From contig CAXUJK010000002.1 of the NCBI GenBank assembly GCA_964251385.1, forward strand, positions 496,001 to 560,000: a stretch of 64,000 nt of DNA. Reading direction: 5' to 3'. Shown piece by piece: positions 26,585 through 35,227 of the stretch. The translations under genes were made by a program, and so were the position numbers. The first letter of the stretch is position 1. Each line of letters begins with the position of its first letter. Source of the DNA: CADCVW01 sp964251385 (lineage in GTDB: Bacteria > Pseudomonadota > Alphaproteobacteria > Sphingomonadales > Sphingomonadaceae). Below the pieces are notes generated by a model. That model saw only the letters and a list, made by a program, of their open reading frames with translations, searched no databases and was not told the DNA's origin.

Positions 26585-28120
26585 GTGCGTTACGCTTATG
26601 GCATCACGACCGCCCTGCTGCTCGGCGGCACCGCGCTCACGCTGAGCACCGGAGTCGGCGCGCAGGTCGCGCAGAACGAACCCGGCACGATTTCGGCCGC
26701 CGCGCCTCGCGCCGGCGCACCGATGAGCTTCGCGGATCTAGCCGCCCGTCTGCAGCCAGCGGTCGTCAACATCTCGACCGAACAGCGCGTCGCGGTCGCG
26801 CAGGCACGCAATCCGCTGGAAGAGATGTTCCGGCAGTTCGGCAATCCCGGCGGACCGTCGCCGCAGGGCGGCGCGCCCACGACGCGTCCGCGCAGCGCGC
26901 TGGGTTCGGGGTTCATCATTTCGGCCGACGGCTACGTCGTGACCAACAACCATCTGGTCCAGGCCGAAGGCGGTTCGGGCACGGTGGACGAGGTCACCGT
27001 CATCCTGACCGACCGCAAGGAGTACAAGGCGCGCATCGTGGGCCGTGATCCGGCGACGGACCTGGCCCTGCTCAAGATCGACGGGCAGAACTTGCCCTTC
27101 GTCCGCTTCGGCGACTCGACGCGCACGCGTGTTGGCGACTGGGTGGTCGCGATCGGCAATCCGCTGGGCCTGGGCGGCTCCGTCACCGCGGGCATCGTGT
27201 CCGCGCTCGGCCGCAACATCGGCGCGACCAACTACGACCGCTTCATCCAGACCGACGCGGCGATCAACCAGGGCAATTCGGGCGGACCGATGTTCGACCT
27301 GTCCGGCAACGTCATCGGCATTAACACCGCGCTTTACTCGCAGACCGGCGGCAATATCGGCATCGGTTTCGCTATTCCGTCGTCGCAGGCGTCGACCGTC
27401 ATCGACCAGCTGCGCACCGGGCAGCGCGTGCGGCGGGGCTATCTGGGCGTCGGTCCGCAACCGCTCGATGAAGCGCTCGCCGAATCCTATGGCCTGCCCA
27501 AGAACCGCGGCGAGCTGATCAATTCAGTGCAGCCGGGCTATGCCGGCGCGCGCGCGGGCCTGCAGCCGGGTGACGTGGTCGTGCGCATCGGTGGACGCGA
27601 TGTGACGCCGGACGAGACGTTGTCGTACATCGTTTCCAACCAGTCGATCGGGTCGCGCGTGCCGATCGAACTCATCCGCAACGGCCAGCGTCGCACCGTG
27701 ACCGCGGTGGTCGGCGAACGCCCGTCCGACGAGGAACTGGCGCGTGTCACGGGAACGATCGAGGAACTGCCCGCGGCGGACAGCCCGGTCCAGCAATCGC
27801 GCGGACAGGTGTCGACGCGCGAAAGCATCGGGCTGACGGTGCTGACCCTGACCCCGCAGATCGCGCAAGGCATACGGGTGCCGGCGACGGTACGGGGCGT
27901 CGTGGTGTCGAACGTGGATGCGTCGAGCGATGCGGCGGCGCGCGGCATTCAGCGCGGCGACGTCATCCTGTCGATCAACAACCGGACAACGCTTACGCCG
28001 GAAGATGCAGCCGCGGTCGTCGACGAGGCGCGCCGCGCGGGTCGCGGTGCCGTGCGGCTCTTCGTGCAGCGCCCGGGTACGCCGCCTCGCTTCGTGGGCG
28101 TGGAGCTTACCCGGCGCTAG
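26585..28120 (+). CDS. degP: periplasmic serine protease, DegP/HtrA (Do) family
   Basis: An HtrA-type periplasmic protease and chaperone. It has an N-terminal signal peptide (cut expected after GVGAQ, about residue 27), a trypsin-like domain with catalytic His in TNNHLVQ (about 122), Asp in DPATDLALL (about 157) and Ser in GNSGGPM (about 231), then two PDZ domains (about 290-380 and 415-505). 511 residues, typical of DegP. It starts at GTG 26585 behind AAGGAG (26570-26575 region). It follows hflKC but has its own short leader and a terminator-like hairpin after it. Confidence 0.93.
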   Translation: MRYAYGITTALLLGGTALTLSTGVGAQVAQNEPGTISAAAPRAGAPMSFADLAARLQPAVVNISTEQRVAVAQARNPLEEMFRQFGNPGGPSPQGGAPTTRPRSALGSGFIISADGYVVTNNHLVQAEGGSGTVDEVTVILTDRKEYKARIVGRDPATDLALLKIDGQNLPFVRFGDSTRTRVGDWVVAIGNPLGLGGSVTAGIVSALGRNIGATNYDRFIQTDAAINQGNSGGPMFDLSGNVIGINTALYSQTGGNIGIGFAIPSSQASTVIDQLRTGQRVRRGYLGVGPQPLDEALAESYGLPKNRGELINSVQPGYAGARAGLQPGDVVVRIGGRDVTPDETLSYIVSNQSIGSRVPIELIRNGQRRTVTAVVGERPSDEELARVTGTIEELPAADSPVQQSRGQVSTRESIGLTVLTLTPQIAQGIRVPATVRGVVVSNVDASSDAAARGIQRGDVILSINNRTTLTPEDAAAVVDEARRAGRGAVRLFVQRPGTPPRFVGVELTRR

Positions 28121-28128
28121 ACGTTAAC

Positions 28129-28155
28129 GAGGCGGCTTTCGGCGGGAGCCGCCTC
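28129..28155. terminator. hairpin terminator between convergent degP and thioesterase genes
   Basis: A perfect nine-base inverted repeat GAGGCGGCT (28129-28137) and AGCCGCCTC (28147-28155) with a nine-base loop, eight bases after the degP stop and 11 before the convergent thioesterase stop. There is no clear T-run, so its role as an intrinsic terminator is inferred from position and stem strength. Confidence 0.5.
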
Positions 28156-28166
28156 CCGTGCCCGCG

Positions 28167-28562
28167 CTAGAGAAAGCGCGCGACCACATCCTTGGCGATG
28201 CGGGACGGCCGAAGCGTCCGCGCGTCGAGACAGCACCAGCTGGACCGCACCTCCGCCAAGACTTCCTCGCCGCGCTTGATGACCGTGTTGAAGAACGCCT
28301 TCGCCCCTTCGACGCTTTCGACCATCACCGACGCGACCACGTCGTCGTCGAGGAACGTCGGCTTGCGGTAGGTGATGTCGTGGCGCAGTGCGACCCACAG
28401 CTTTGATGCCACGGCTTCGGCAGGCGCGAGGCTGCGCCAGTGGCTGACCACCGCGTCCTGCACCCAGCGCAGGTACACCGAGTTGTTGACGTGACCCATG
28501 AAGTCGATGTCGGCGGGTTTGATGCCCACAGGGTAGCTGTTCGCGGTCATGTCTTTGCTCAT
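28167..28562 (-). CDS. acyl-CoA thioesterase-like (4HBT hot-dog) protein
   Basis: A single hot-dog-fold protein of 131 residues. The motif DIDFMGHVNNSVYLRWVQDAVV carries the aspartate and helix typical of the 4-hydroxybenzoyl-CoA thioesterase/YbgC group. Likely hydrolyses an acyl-CoA or acyl-ACP thioester; the substrate is unknown. ATG 28562 or the in-frame ATG 28550 could start it; neither has a convincing ribosome-binding site. It is preceded by the large aminopeptidase gene on the same strand, 31 bases away. Confidence 0.82.
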   Translation of the reverse strand: MSKDMTANSYPVGIKPADIDFMGHVNNSVYLRWVQDAVVSHWRSLAPAEAVASKLWVALRHDITYRKPTFLDDDVVASVMVESVEGAKAFFNTVIKRGEEVLAEVRSSWCCLDARTLRPSRIAKDVVARFL

Positions 28563-28593
28563 GTGGCCGAAATCATGAACAATTCCAGTCCCC

Positions 28594-31230
28594 CTACGCG
28601 CTCCGCCGCGCGAACCATGCGGTTATCGCGGGCAGCGCGTCGCGGCGCGTGCGCAGCCGGTCGTTGATGCGGCCGATCGCGATGTCCGCGGGGCGGCGCG
28701 ATTGCGGCGTCATGTAGCGGGTCGCATAGTCCGCGACCTTCGCGGCCGTCGCGGCCTTGGCAGAACCATTCGCCAGTCCCGGGATGAAGCGCGTTGCGGA
28801 GGCGGCATCGACGAACGTCGCGATCTTCGCCCGGTTCGCGATCGCGAAGTCGAACGCCAGGTCCGGATGCTCGTACGACACCGCACTGACCATCGCGCTG
28901 CTGTTCGTCGCACCGGGCTCCGCGGTCAACGCCAGATAAAGCGCGCGGCGGGCGAGCGCTTCGTCGCGGGTCGAGGCGAGCAGGCGGTACATCTGGTCAC
29001 GGATCAGCGGCACCTGCTCCGCGCGTGCCATTGCGCGCAGCCGGTCCCAGGTCGCGGCGTCCGCGTTGTGGGCGACCACGCCCAGATATGGCGCGCGCAA
29101 GGGGCCATCGAGCGCCTTGGGGTCGGTCGCCAACGCGGCGAAACGGCGGTTCGCCTCGGCGGCGACGGTGGCATCGCCCAGCCCGCCGAGCGTCGAGATC
29201 AGCTCCGCGCGCAGGATCGCATCATTGCTGCTTTCGCCATCGCGTGCGCTCATGCCCAGCCGCGCAAGCACGGGGCCCAACTTGGCGGACGTGTAGCGGG
29301 CGACACGCGCCTGGCCTGCCTGGTTGCCGTCGTACATTCCATGCACGCCCGCCAGGACGCTCGCGGCCCGCGCGACGAGTTGCGTATTCGCATTCGCGGG
29401 CACGCGGTCGACGAGATCGAGCGCGAGCGCCGCGGACTGATAGCCCGCGAGGCCGAGCCCCCAGTTGTCGGCGAGCAACCCGATCTGGTCCGCGGGCGCG
29501 AGCTGCGCGTAGCTGGACGCGACCTTGTCGAACAAAGCGGGCGCGTAGAGCGTGCGGTAATATCCCGTCTGCCCCTTGTTAACGATCAGCGCGCCGCACC
29601 CGGGCACGGTGACGTTCGCGCGGCCATTCGCCACCAGCACGCGCGTATCGGCAGCGCCCGCACCCGCGATCACCGGAACGCGCCACGTCAACGCGTTCTT
29701 CGCCCGGTTGTCCCGGCTGAACTCGCCTTGCGCGAGTGTCGCACGGGTGGAGCCGCCGACGCAGGTCGCGCTCTCCACGCGGATCAAGGGAACACCCGGC
29801 TTCAGCGTAAAATCGTGCGCGATCGCGGTGATCGGCTTGCCGGCCGCGGTCTCCACCTTGCGCCAGAGGTCGTCCGTGACCGTGTTGCCGTATTTGTACG
29901 TCGCCATGTAGTCGCGCACGCCGCGCCGCCACGCGTCCGCGCCGACATAATCCTCCAGCATCGTGATCACCGCCTCACCTTTTTGGTAGGTGATCGCGTC
30001 GAACGCCTGGTTGATCTCGTCCACCGCGTTGATTTTCTGCACCACGGGGTGCGTCGTCTTGACCGCGTCCAGCGACATCGCCGCCTCGCGCCCGTCGATG
30101 CGGCCAAGCAGGACCTGCCATTCGGGATGGAAGTTGTCGGTGGCTTTCGACGCCATCCAGCTCGCGAAACCCTCGTTCAGCCACAGGTCGTCCCACCACG
30201 CCATCGTGACGAGGTTGCCGAACCACTGGTGCGCCATTTCGTGCGCGTCGACTTCGTAGATGCTCTGGCGGCGCGCATCGGTCGTGATCGCGGGATCGAC
30301 GAGCAGGATGCTCTCGAAAGAGAAGATTGCGCCCCAATTCTCCATCGCGCCGAAGAATTGCGAGGAGCCCGGCCCCGCGACGTTGTCGAGCTTGGGCATT
30401 GGGAATTTCTGCCCAAAATAGTCATTGTAGTACGGCAACAGCTGCGCCTGGGCCTGCAGCGCGTAGCGCCCCTTTTCGCCGTCGCCGCGCTTGGTCACGA
30501 CGCCGACTTCGGTACCGTCCGTGGTCGGCATGGAGATGCGGTCGAACTCGCCCATGCCGAGGAAGAGCAGATAGGACGACATGGAAGGCGTGGTGCCGAA
30601 GCTGACGCGGGTCGTGCCGCCCGGTCCCGGCGTCCGCGCCCGAACGGGCATGTTGCTGACCGCGGTCTGGCCCGCGGGGACGATCACGCTCAGGTCGTAC
30701 GGCGTGCGGAACTGCGGCTCGTCCCACGACGGAAACATGCGCCGCGCGTCCGGCGCTTCGAACTGCGTATAGAGCGCGCGCTTGGACGCGCCTCCGGCCT
30801 GGTAGTCGAGCGCGAAAAGGCCCGTCGCCTGCTGGTTGATCTTGCCGGTGTAGACGACGTCGAGCCTGTAATCGCCGGGAGCGAGCCGACGCGCGAAGGT
30901 GAAGGTCGCGGTCTGCCTCGCCATGTCGGTGGCGACGCGCGCCGTCTGGCTGCCGCCGGGGCCGGCGATCGACCCGGAGGCGATGGCGAGTTCGGCCGCG
31001 TTGACCGTCAGGCTGCTCGTCGCCGCGTTCACGCGAACGTCGATCGTCGTCCGCCCGGAAAAGCGTAAGGTGGCCGGATCGGGCGCGATCTCGATCGTGT
31101 ACTTGGTCGGACGGCTGTGCCGGGGAAGTTGCGAGGTGATCGTGCTTGGCTCAGGCTGCCGCCCGACCTGCGCGGGCGCGCTGCTTGCTCCCAGCGCAAC
31201 GAGGGCGGTCGAGAGCAGCAGCTTCTTCAT
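28594..31230 (-). CDS. M1-family zinc aminopeptidase, exported
   Basis: A membrane- or periplasm-targeted aminopeptidase of the gluzincin M1 family. A signal peptide is seen at the N-terminus (KKLLLSTALVALGASSAPAQ). The exopeptidase motif GAMEN (about residue 295) and zinc motif HEMAHQW with the second glutamate in WLNEGFA (about 330-352) are complete, so it should be active. The C-terminal half is the helical ERAP1-like region. 878 residues. The start is ATG 31230 because GGAG (31237-31240) is correctly spaced from it, not from the ATG two codons earlier. It follows queF by 15 bases. Confidence 0.92.
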   Translation of the reverse strand: MKKLLLSTALVALGASSAPAQVGRQPEPSTITSQLPRHSRPTKYTIEIAPDPATLRFSGRTTIDVRVNAATSSLTVNAAELAIASGSIAGPGGSQTARVATDMARQTATFTFARRLAPGDYRLDVVYTGKINQQATGLFALDYQAGGASKRALYTQFEAPDARRMFPSWDEPQFRTPYDLSVIVPAGQTAVSNMPVRARTPGPGGTTRVSFGTTPSMSSYLLFLGMGEFDRISMPTTDGTEVGVVTKRGDGEKGRYALQAQAQLLPYYNDYFGQKFPMPKLDNVAGPGSSQFFGAMENWGAIFSFESILLVDPAITTDARRQSIYEVDAHEMAHQWFGNLVTMAWWDDLWLNEGFASWMASKATDNFHPEWQVLLGRIDGREAAMSLDAVKTTHPVVQKINAVDEINQAFDAITYQKGEAVITMLEDYVGADAWRRGVRDYMATYKYGNTVTDDLWRKVETAAGKPITAIAHDFTLKPGVPLIRVESATCVGGSTRATLAQGEFSRDNRAKNALTWRVPVIAGAGAADTRVLVANGRANVTVPGCGALIVNKGQTGYYRTLYAPALFDKVASSYAQLAPADQIGLLADNWGLGLAGYQSAALALDLVDRVPANANTQLVARAASVLAGVHGMYDGNQAGQARVARYTSAKLGPVLARLGMSARDGESSNDAILRAELISTLGGLGDATVAAEANRRFAALATDPKALDGPLRAPYLGVVAHNADAATWDRLRAMARAEQVPLIRDQMYRLLASTRDEALARRALYLALTAEPGATNSSAMVSAVSYEHPDLAFDFAIANRAKIATFVDAASATRFIPGLANGSAKAATAAKVADYATRYMTPQSRRPADIAIGRINDRLRTRRDALPAITAWFARRSA

Positions 31231-31245
31231 GAACATCTCCGGGCG

Positions 31246-31701
31246 TTAACCACGCCCACGATAGCCGGGGACATCCTGCTGTGGAACCCACAAGCCCGCG
31301 GGTGCATCGCCCGATTGCCAGAATACGTCGATGGGAATTCCTCCACGCGGGTACCAGTAGCCGCCGATGCGCAGCCATAACGGCCGCATCTCCGCCGTCA
31401 GCCGCTCGGCAATCCCGACGGTGCAGTCCTCGTGAAATGCCTGGTGATTGCGGAAACTTCCCAGGAACAGCTTGAGCGACTTGGATTCGACGATGCTTCC
31501 CGAAGGCGCGTAGTCGATCACGAGATGCGCGAAATCGGGCTGCGCGGTGACGGGGCACAGCGACGTGAACTCGGGCGCGGTGAAGCGGACGAGGTACGGA
31601 CGTCCCGGCCGCGGGTTGGGAAGATAGTCGAGCGCCGCGTCTTGGGGCGAGGCGGGCAGGGGAGTGGCTTTACCGAGCTGGGTTGGGGTCATCGATACCA
31701 T
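31246..31701 (-). CDS. queF: NADPH-dependent 7-cyano-7-deazaguanine reductase
   Basis: QueF reduces preQ0 to preQ1 in queuosine synthesis. It is the short, single-domain type (151 residues): the catalytic Cys is in EFTSLCPVTAQPDFAHLVIDY, the substrate Glu/His region is ESKSLKLFLGSFRNHQAFHED, both fully conserved. An in-frame ATG three codons in (31692) is an alternative start. It precedes the aminopeptidase gene on the same strand. No preQ1 riboswitch is evident in the 80 bases upstream. Confidence 0.93.
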   Translation of the reverse strand: MVSMTPTQLGKATPLPASPQDAALDYLPNPRPGRPYLVRFTAPEFTSLCPVTAQPDFAHLVIDYAPSGSIVESKSLKLFLGSFRNHQAFHEDCTVGIAERLTAEMRPLWLRIGGYWYPRGGIPIDVFWQSGDAPAGLWVPQQDVPGYRGRG

Positions 31702-31731
31702 CTAAGGCATCTGCGCCAGTACGACACGAAC

Positions 31732-31753
31732 TTCCTCGTTCCCCCGCGAGGAA
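31732..31753. terminator. short hairpin downstream of the CAP-domain gene
   Basis: TTCCTCG (31732-31738) pairs with CGAGGAA (31747-31753). It lies in the 80-base gap between the CAP gene stop and the queF start. No T-run is present, so a terminator role is only a suggestion. Confidence 0.3.
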
Positions 31754-31781
31754 CCAAGAACAAACCTGATCCTCTACACGT

Positions 31782-32303
31782 TCAGAAAGGCCGCTCGCCC
31801 TCCACGTTCCCTACCTGTGCGTAGCGACACACGAGGAAGTCCAGCTCGTCGCCCGGCACCACCGCGCACCCGACCGAGCCCGTCTCGCGCCACATCAGCT
31901 GCGTGTAGTGGCCGACATCCTCGAGATTTCCCGTCTTGCTGTTGTTCGGGAAGACGCCTTGTCGAAAGTTCTTCTTTTCCTCGACCCATGCAGCGACCAT
32001 CGCTTCGGGTGCGTAGTGGCCGACCGTGCCCGCGAACAGGTTTTCGCCTACGGGGTTGTCCTCGTCCTGTTCGGAATGGCCGAAGCTGTTGGTGGCGGCG
32101 AGCTCAGCCCCGAATTCGCGTGCGTCGGCGGCGAGCCGCGCATCCCAGGCGAGCGGCGCGATCCCCATCGCGGTGCGCTCGCGGTTGTGCGAGGCGAGCA
32201 GGCGTGCATCCATGTTGCTGCGCAAGCCCGTGTTGCCCTGTAGCAGCAGCGACGCGGTCGCGAGCGCGAGCGTCGCGGCGATGCGATGCGTGCGTTTCGT
32301 CAT
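31782..32303 (-). CDS. CAP-domain (SCP/PR-1-like) secreted protein
   Basis: A 173-residue protein with a signal peptide (AATLALATASLLLQG) and one CAP domain. The family pattern is clear: LASHNRERTAMGIAPLAWDARLAADA, then GHSEQ and GENLFAG, then VGHYTQLMWRETGSVGCAV. Two histidines and glutamates of the CAP cavity are present. A pair of cysteines (VGCAV and LVCRYA) could form a disulfide. Function of bacterial CAP proteins is mostly unknown. It is divergent from the photolyase gene with 92 bases between. Confidence 0.87.
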   Translation of the reverse strand: MTKRTHRIAATLALATASLLLQGNTGLRSNMDARLLASHNRERTAMGIAPLAWDARLAADAREFGAELAATNSFGHSEQDEDNPVGENLFAGTVGHYAPEAMVAAWVEEKKNFRQGVFPNNSKTGNLEDVGHYTQLMWRETGSVGCAVVPGDELDFLVCRYAQVGNVEGERPF

Positions 32304-32395
32304 TGCAGTCCCCCCGCTCGTCGCCTGGGGACAGAATGGCGACAGGGTCCTTACCGGAGCTTGCGGGAAGAGGTTTACGAAATGTTGAGGACGAT

Positions 32396-33994
32396 GTGCG
32401 GACGACGCTGATCCCGGTTCTGGGCGACCAGCTGTCCTACGACCTGTCGTCGCTGCGCGACGCGGACCCGGCGACGAGCGTCATCCTAATGGCGGAGGCG
32501 GACGACGAGACGACCTACGTCCGCCACCACCGCCGCAAGCTCGCCTACATATTGTCCGCGATGCGCCACCATGCGGAGGCGCTGCGGGGGCGCGGCTGGA
32601 CGGTCGAGTACGTCAAGCTGGACGACCCGGACAATTCGCACAGCTTCACCGGGGAGGTCGCGCGCGCATTGGAGCGACACGACGTCGAGCGCATCGTCGT
32701 CACCGAAGCGGGCGAGTGGCGCGTCCAAGGCATGCTCGACGCGTGGGAAACGCTGTTCGGCGTGCCCGTCGACATCCGCAGCGATACGCGCTTCATCGCC
32801 AGCCATGCCGACTTCGAGGCGTTCGCGCACGGCAGGAAGGACCCCGTCATGGAGTTCTTCTACCGCGAACAGCGCCGCAAGACGGGGCTGCTGATGAACG
32901 GCGACACGCCCGAAGGCAACCGTTGGAACTTCGACAAGGAAAACCGCAAGCCGGCGAACGCGGACCTGTTCATGCCCGTCCACCCCGACTTCGCGCCCGA
33001 CGCCATCACGGCGGAGGTCATCGCGCTCGTCGAGACACGGTTCCCCGAACTGATCGGCAGCCTCGACGATTGGGACCTGGCGGTCACGCACGAGGACGCA
33101 TTGCGCGCGCAGGACTTCTTCCTGACGACGTCGCTGCCCAGCTTCGGTGATTACCAGGATGCGATGATTACGGGCCACGACCGCATGTGGCACGCGCATC
33201 TGTCGCCCTACATCAATTCCGGGCTGCTCGACCCGCTCGAACTGTGTCGCGCGGTGGAGGCGGAGTATCGCGCGGGCCGCGTCGCACTCAACGGCGCGGA
33301 AGGGTTCATCCGCCAGATTATCGGTTGGCGCGAGTACATGCGCGGGGTCTACTGGCTCGCCGGGCCCGACTACAAAGAGAAAAACTTTTTCGGCAACACG
33401 AGGCAGCTGCCGCGCTTCTACTGGACCGCGGAAACCGACATGAATTGCCTCCGTCAGTCGCTCGGCCAGACCTGGACGGCGGCCTACGCGCACCACATCC
33501 AGCGCCTCATGGTGCTGGGCAACTTCGCGCTTCTGATCGGCGCGGACCCGCACGCGGTCCACCTGTGGTACATGGAGGTGTATCTCGACGCATACGAATG
33601 GGTGACGCTGCCCAACACGCTGGGCATGAGCCAGTTCGGCGACGGCGGGCTCGTCGGCACCAAACCGTACGCGGCGAGCGGCGCGTACATCAACCGCATG
33701 TCCGACTACTGCGCGCCGTGCCGCTACGACCCGACCCTGCGTGTCGGCCCGGACGCGTGCCCGTTCAACGCGCTGTATTGGGACTTCCTCGATCGCAACC
33801 GGAACAGGCTCGACGAGAACCCCCGCTTGCGCAATCAGTACCGGACGTGGGACCGCTTCGGCGACGAGACCAAGGATGCGACGAGGGCGCAGGCTCATGC
33901 GTTCCTGGCGAAGCTGGACGCGCAACCCGGCGGCTACGAAGGACCGGAACATGGAAGACCTGATCTCGACGGAGCAGTTGCAGGCAGCGCTTGA
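32396..33994 (+). CDS. FeS-containing bacterial photolyase/cryptochrome (PhrB-type)
   Basis: A photolyase-cryptochrome superfamily member of the FeS-BCP group, whose characterised members repair (6-4) photoproducts with FAD and carry a 4Fe-4S cluster. Four cysteines fall at about 351 (DMNCLRQ), 438 and 441 (YCAPCRYD) and 454 (ACPFNALYW), the same spacing as the cluster ligands of Agrobacterium PhrB. The FAD-binding helical domain is rich in conserved motifs (GFIRQIIGWREYMRG, NTLGMSQFGDGG). 532 residues from GTG 32396, which follows GAGGA (32387-32391). Its last 44 bases overlap the sulfurtransferase gene. Confidence 0.9.
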   Translation: MRTTLIPVLGDQLSYDLSSLRDADPATSVILMAEADDETTYVRHHRRKLAYILSAMRHHAEALRGRGWTVEYVKLDDPDNSHSFTGEVARALERHDVERIVVTEAGEWRVQGMLDAWETLFGVPVDIRSDTRFIASHADFEAFAHGRKDPVMEFFYREQRRKTGLLMNGDTPEGNRWNFDKENRKPANADLFMPVHPDFAPDAITAEVIALVETRFPELIGSLDDWDLAVTHEDALRAQDFFLTTSLPSFGDYQDAMITGHDRMWHAHLSPYINSGLLDPLELCRAVEAEYRAGRVALNGAEGFIRQIIGWREYMRGVYWLAGPDYKEKNFFGNTRQLPRFYWTAETDMNCLRQSLGQTWTAAYAHHIQRLMVLGNFALLIGADPHAVHLWYMEVYLDAYEWVTLPNTLGMSQFGDGGLVGTKPYAASGAYINRMSDYCAPCRYDPTLRVGPDACPFNALYWDFLDRNRNRLDENPRLRNQYRTWDRFGDETKDATRAQAHAFLAKLDAQPGGYEGPEHGRPDLDGAVAGSA

Positions 33995-34754
33995 CGACGT
34001 CCGCGTCGTCGATGCGACCGCGTTCCTGCCGGACGCGGGGCGCGACGCGCGGGCGGAGCATGAGGCTGGACACATACCGGGCGCGGTGTTCCTCGATCTC
34101 GCCGAGTTCGCGGACGTGCCCGGCGCGGACGCGTTCGCGACGCGAATGCGCGCGCTCGGCCTGAACCGGTCGGATCTCATCGTCGTCTACGACCATTCGC
34201 CCTTGCACAGCGCGACGCGCGCATGGTGGCTGCTGCGCATGTTCGGCGCGGAACAGGTCAAGTTGCTCGACGGCGGACTTGCCAAGTGGAACGCCGAAGG
34301 CCGCGCATTGCGGAACGAAGCCGCGACTCCGCGCGAGGGCGACTTCGCGGCGCAGGCCGACGAGAGCCATCTGGCGCGCATGGCCGACGTCCGAACCCCC
34401 GACGATGCGCAGATCGTCGACGCCCGCAGCGCGGCGCGTTTCACCGGCGACGAACCCGAACCGCGCGCCGGCATCGCGCCCGGCCACATGCCCGGCGCGC
34501 GCAACCTGCCCCAAGGCCAGCTGTTCGCCGCCGACGGAACGTGGAAGCGGGACGAGGCCTTGCGCGCGGCCTTCGTCGTCGCCGGGGTGGATCTGGACAA
34601 GCCGATGATAACGACCTGCGGGTCGGGCGTCACCGCCGCGGTGCTGAGTTTCGGGGCGCATCTGCTCGGCAAGACCGACGTGCGCCTGTACGACGGCAGC
34701 TGGGCGGAGTGGGGCGCGGATGCCCATACGCCTAAGGTGGTGGGCGCGGCCTAG
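33951..34754 (+). CDS. sseA: 3-mercaptopyruvate sulfurtransferase (two rhodanese domains)
   Basis: A tandem-rhodanese enzyme transferring sulfur from 3-mercaptopyruvate or thiosulfate to an acceptor. The inactive N-terminal rhodanese domain (HIPGAVFLDLAEF, VVYDHS) is followed by the active domain with HMPGARNLP and the catalytic loop CGSGVTA; this CGSGVTA form is the mercaptopyruvate type. 267 residues, normal. ATG 33951 lies inside the 3' end of the photolyase gene with AAGGA just upstream. The operon seems to end at the palindromic repeat that follows. Confidence 0.92.
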   Translation: MEDLISTEQLQAALDDVRVVDATAFLPDAGRDARAEHEAGHIPGAVFLDLAEFADVPGADAFATRMRALGLNRSDLIVVYDHSPLHSATRAWWLLRMFGAEQVKLLDGGLAKWNAEGRALRNEAATPREGDFAAQADESHLARMADVRTPDDAQIVDARSAARFTGDEPEPRAGIAPGHMPGARNLPQGQLFAADGTWKRDEALRAAFVVAGVDLDKPMITTCGSGVTAAVLSFGAHLLGKTDVRLYDGSWAEWGADAHTPKVVGAA

Positions 34755-34760
34755 AACAGC

Positions 34761-34873
34761 ACGTCATCCCGGCGCATGCCGGGATCTCGGCGAGTCTCGA
34801 CGACCGCAACTTCATACCCCTGAGATCCCGGCCCTTCGACTTCGCTCAGGAAAGCCATGCGCCGGGATGACGT
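34761..34873. repeat. palindromic repeat between convergent operons (CGTCATCCCGGC family)
   Basis: An 18-base perfect inverted repeat (34761-34778 and 34856-34873) opens with ACGTCATCCCGG. Inside are GCCGGGATCTC and GAGATCCCGGC, a second inverted pair, and a CCTTCGACTTCGCTCAGG segment resembling the repeat at 39296-39381. It begins seven bases after the sseA stop and ends just before the convergent stop at 34875. A related copy lies at 40832-40918. Confidence 0.8.
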
Positions 34874-34874
34874 G

Positions 34875-35186
34875 TCAGGTGGCGAGCAGCACTTCCAAAC
34901 GCGCGATTTCGATATCTATCGCCTCCGCGAGGGTCGCGAGCGCGGCCGGAGCGACGTCGCCGCAGCCGAGCACCGCTTCGATGCCGGCGCTCGCCGAAGC
35001 CGTGGCGCTCGTCGCCAGATCATCGAACCGCGCCCGGGCAAGTGTCGGAGCCGTGTCGTATGCCTCGTCGATGCGCGACGGATCACCGGCGACACGCACC
35101 CGAGCACCCGAGAGCCTCGCCACGAGCGCCGCGACGTCGCCGAGCTTAGCCAGGCGTTCGCTGGGTGAATGAGAGGGAAGGCTCAT
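34875..35186 (-). CDS. hypothetical protein
   Basis: A 103-residue, Ala-rich (over a quarter Ala) and largely helical small protein with no recognisable motif, no signal peptide and no membrane segment. Its codon use resembles neighbours, with strong GC third positions. It lies 40 bases after the lipoprotein gene in the same direction and could be the last gene of the folA-ribF-ileS-lspA operon. An alternative GTG start is at 35195. Function unknown. Confidence 0.5.
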   Translation of the reverse strand: MSLPSHSPSERLAKLGDVAALVARLSGARVRVAGDPSRIDEAYDTAPTLARARFDDLATSATASASAGIEAVLGCGDVAPAALATLAEAIDIEIARLEVLLAT

Positions 35187-35227
35187 CCTGCGCACGCTAG
35201 CGTACGCCGGTTAAACTCGCGTTTAGC

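Noticed and set aside
28702..31068. A 788-codon plus-strand frame opposite the aminopeptidase
   Set aside because: Antisense shadow of a gene with a complete HExxH zinc site and GAMEN motif.
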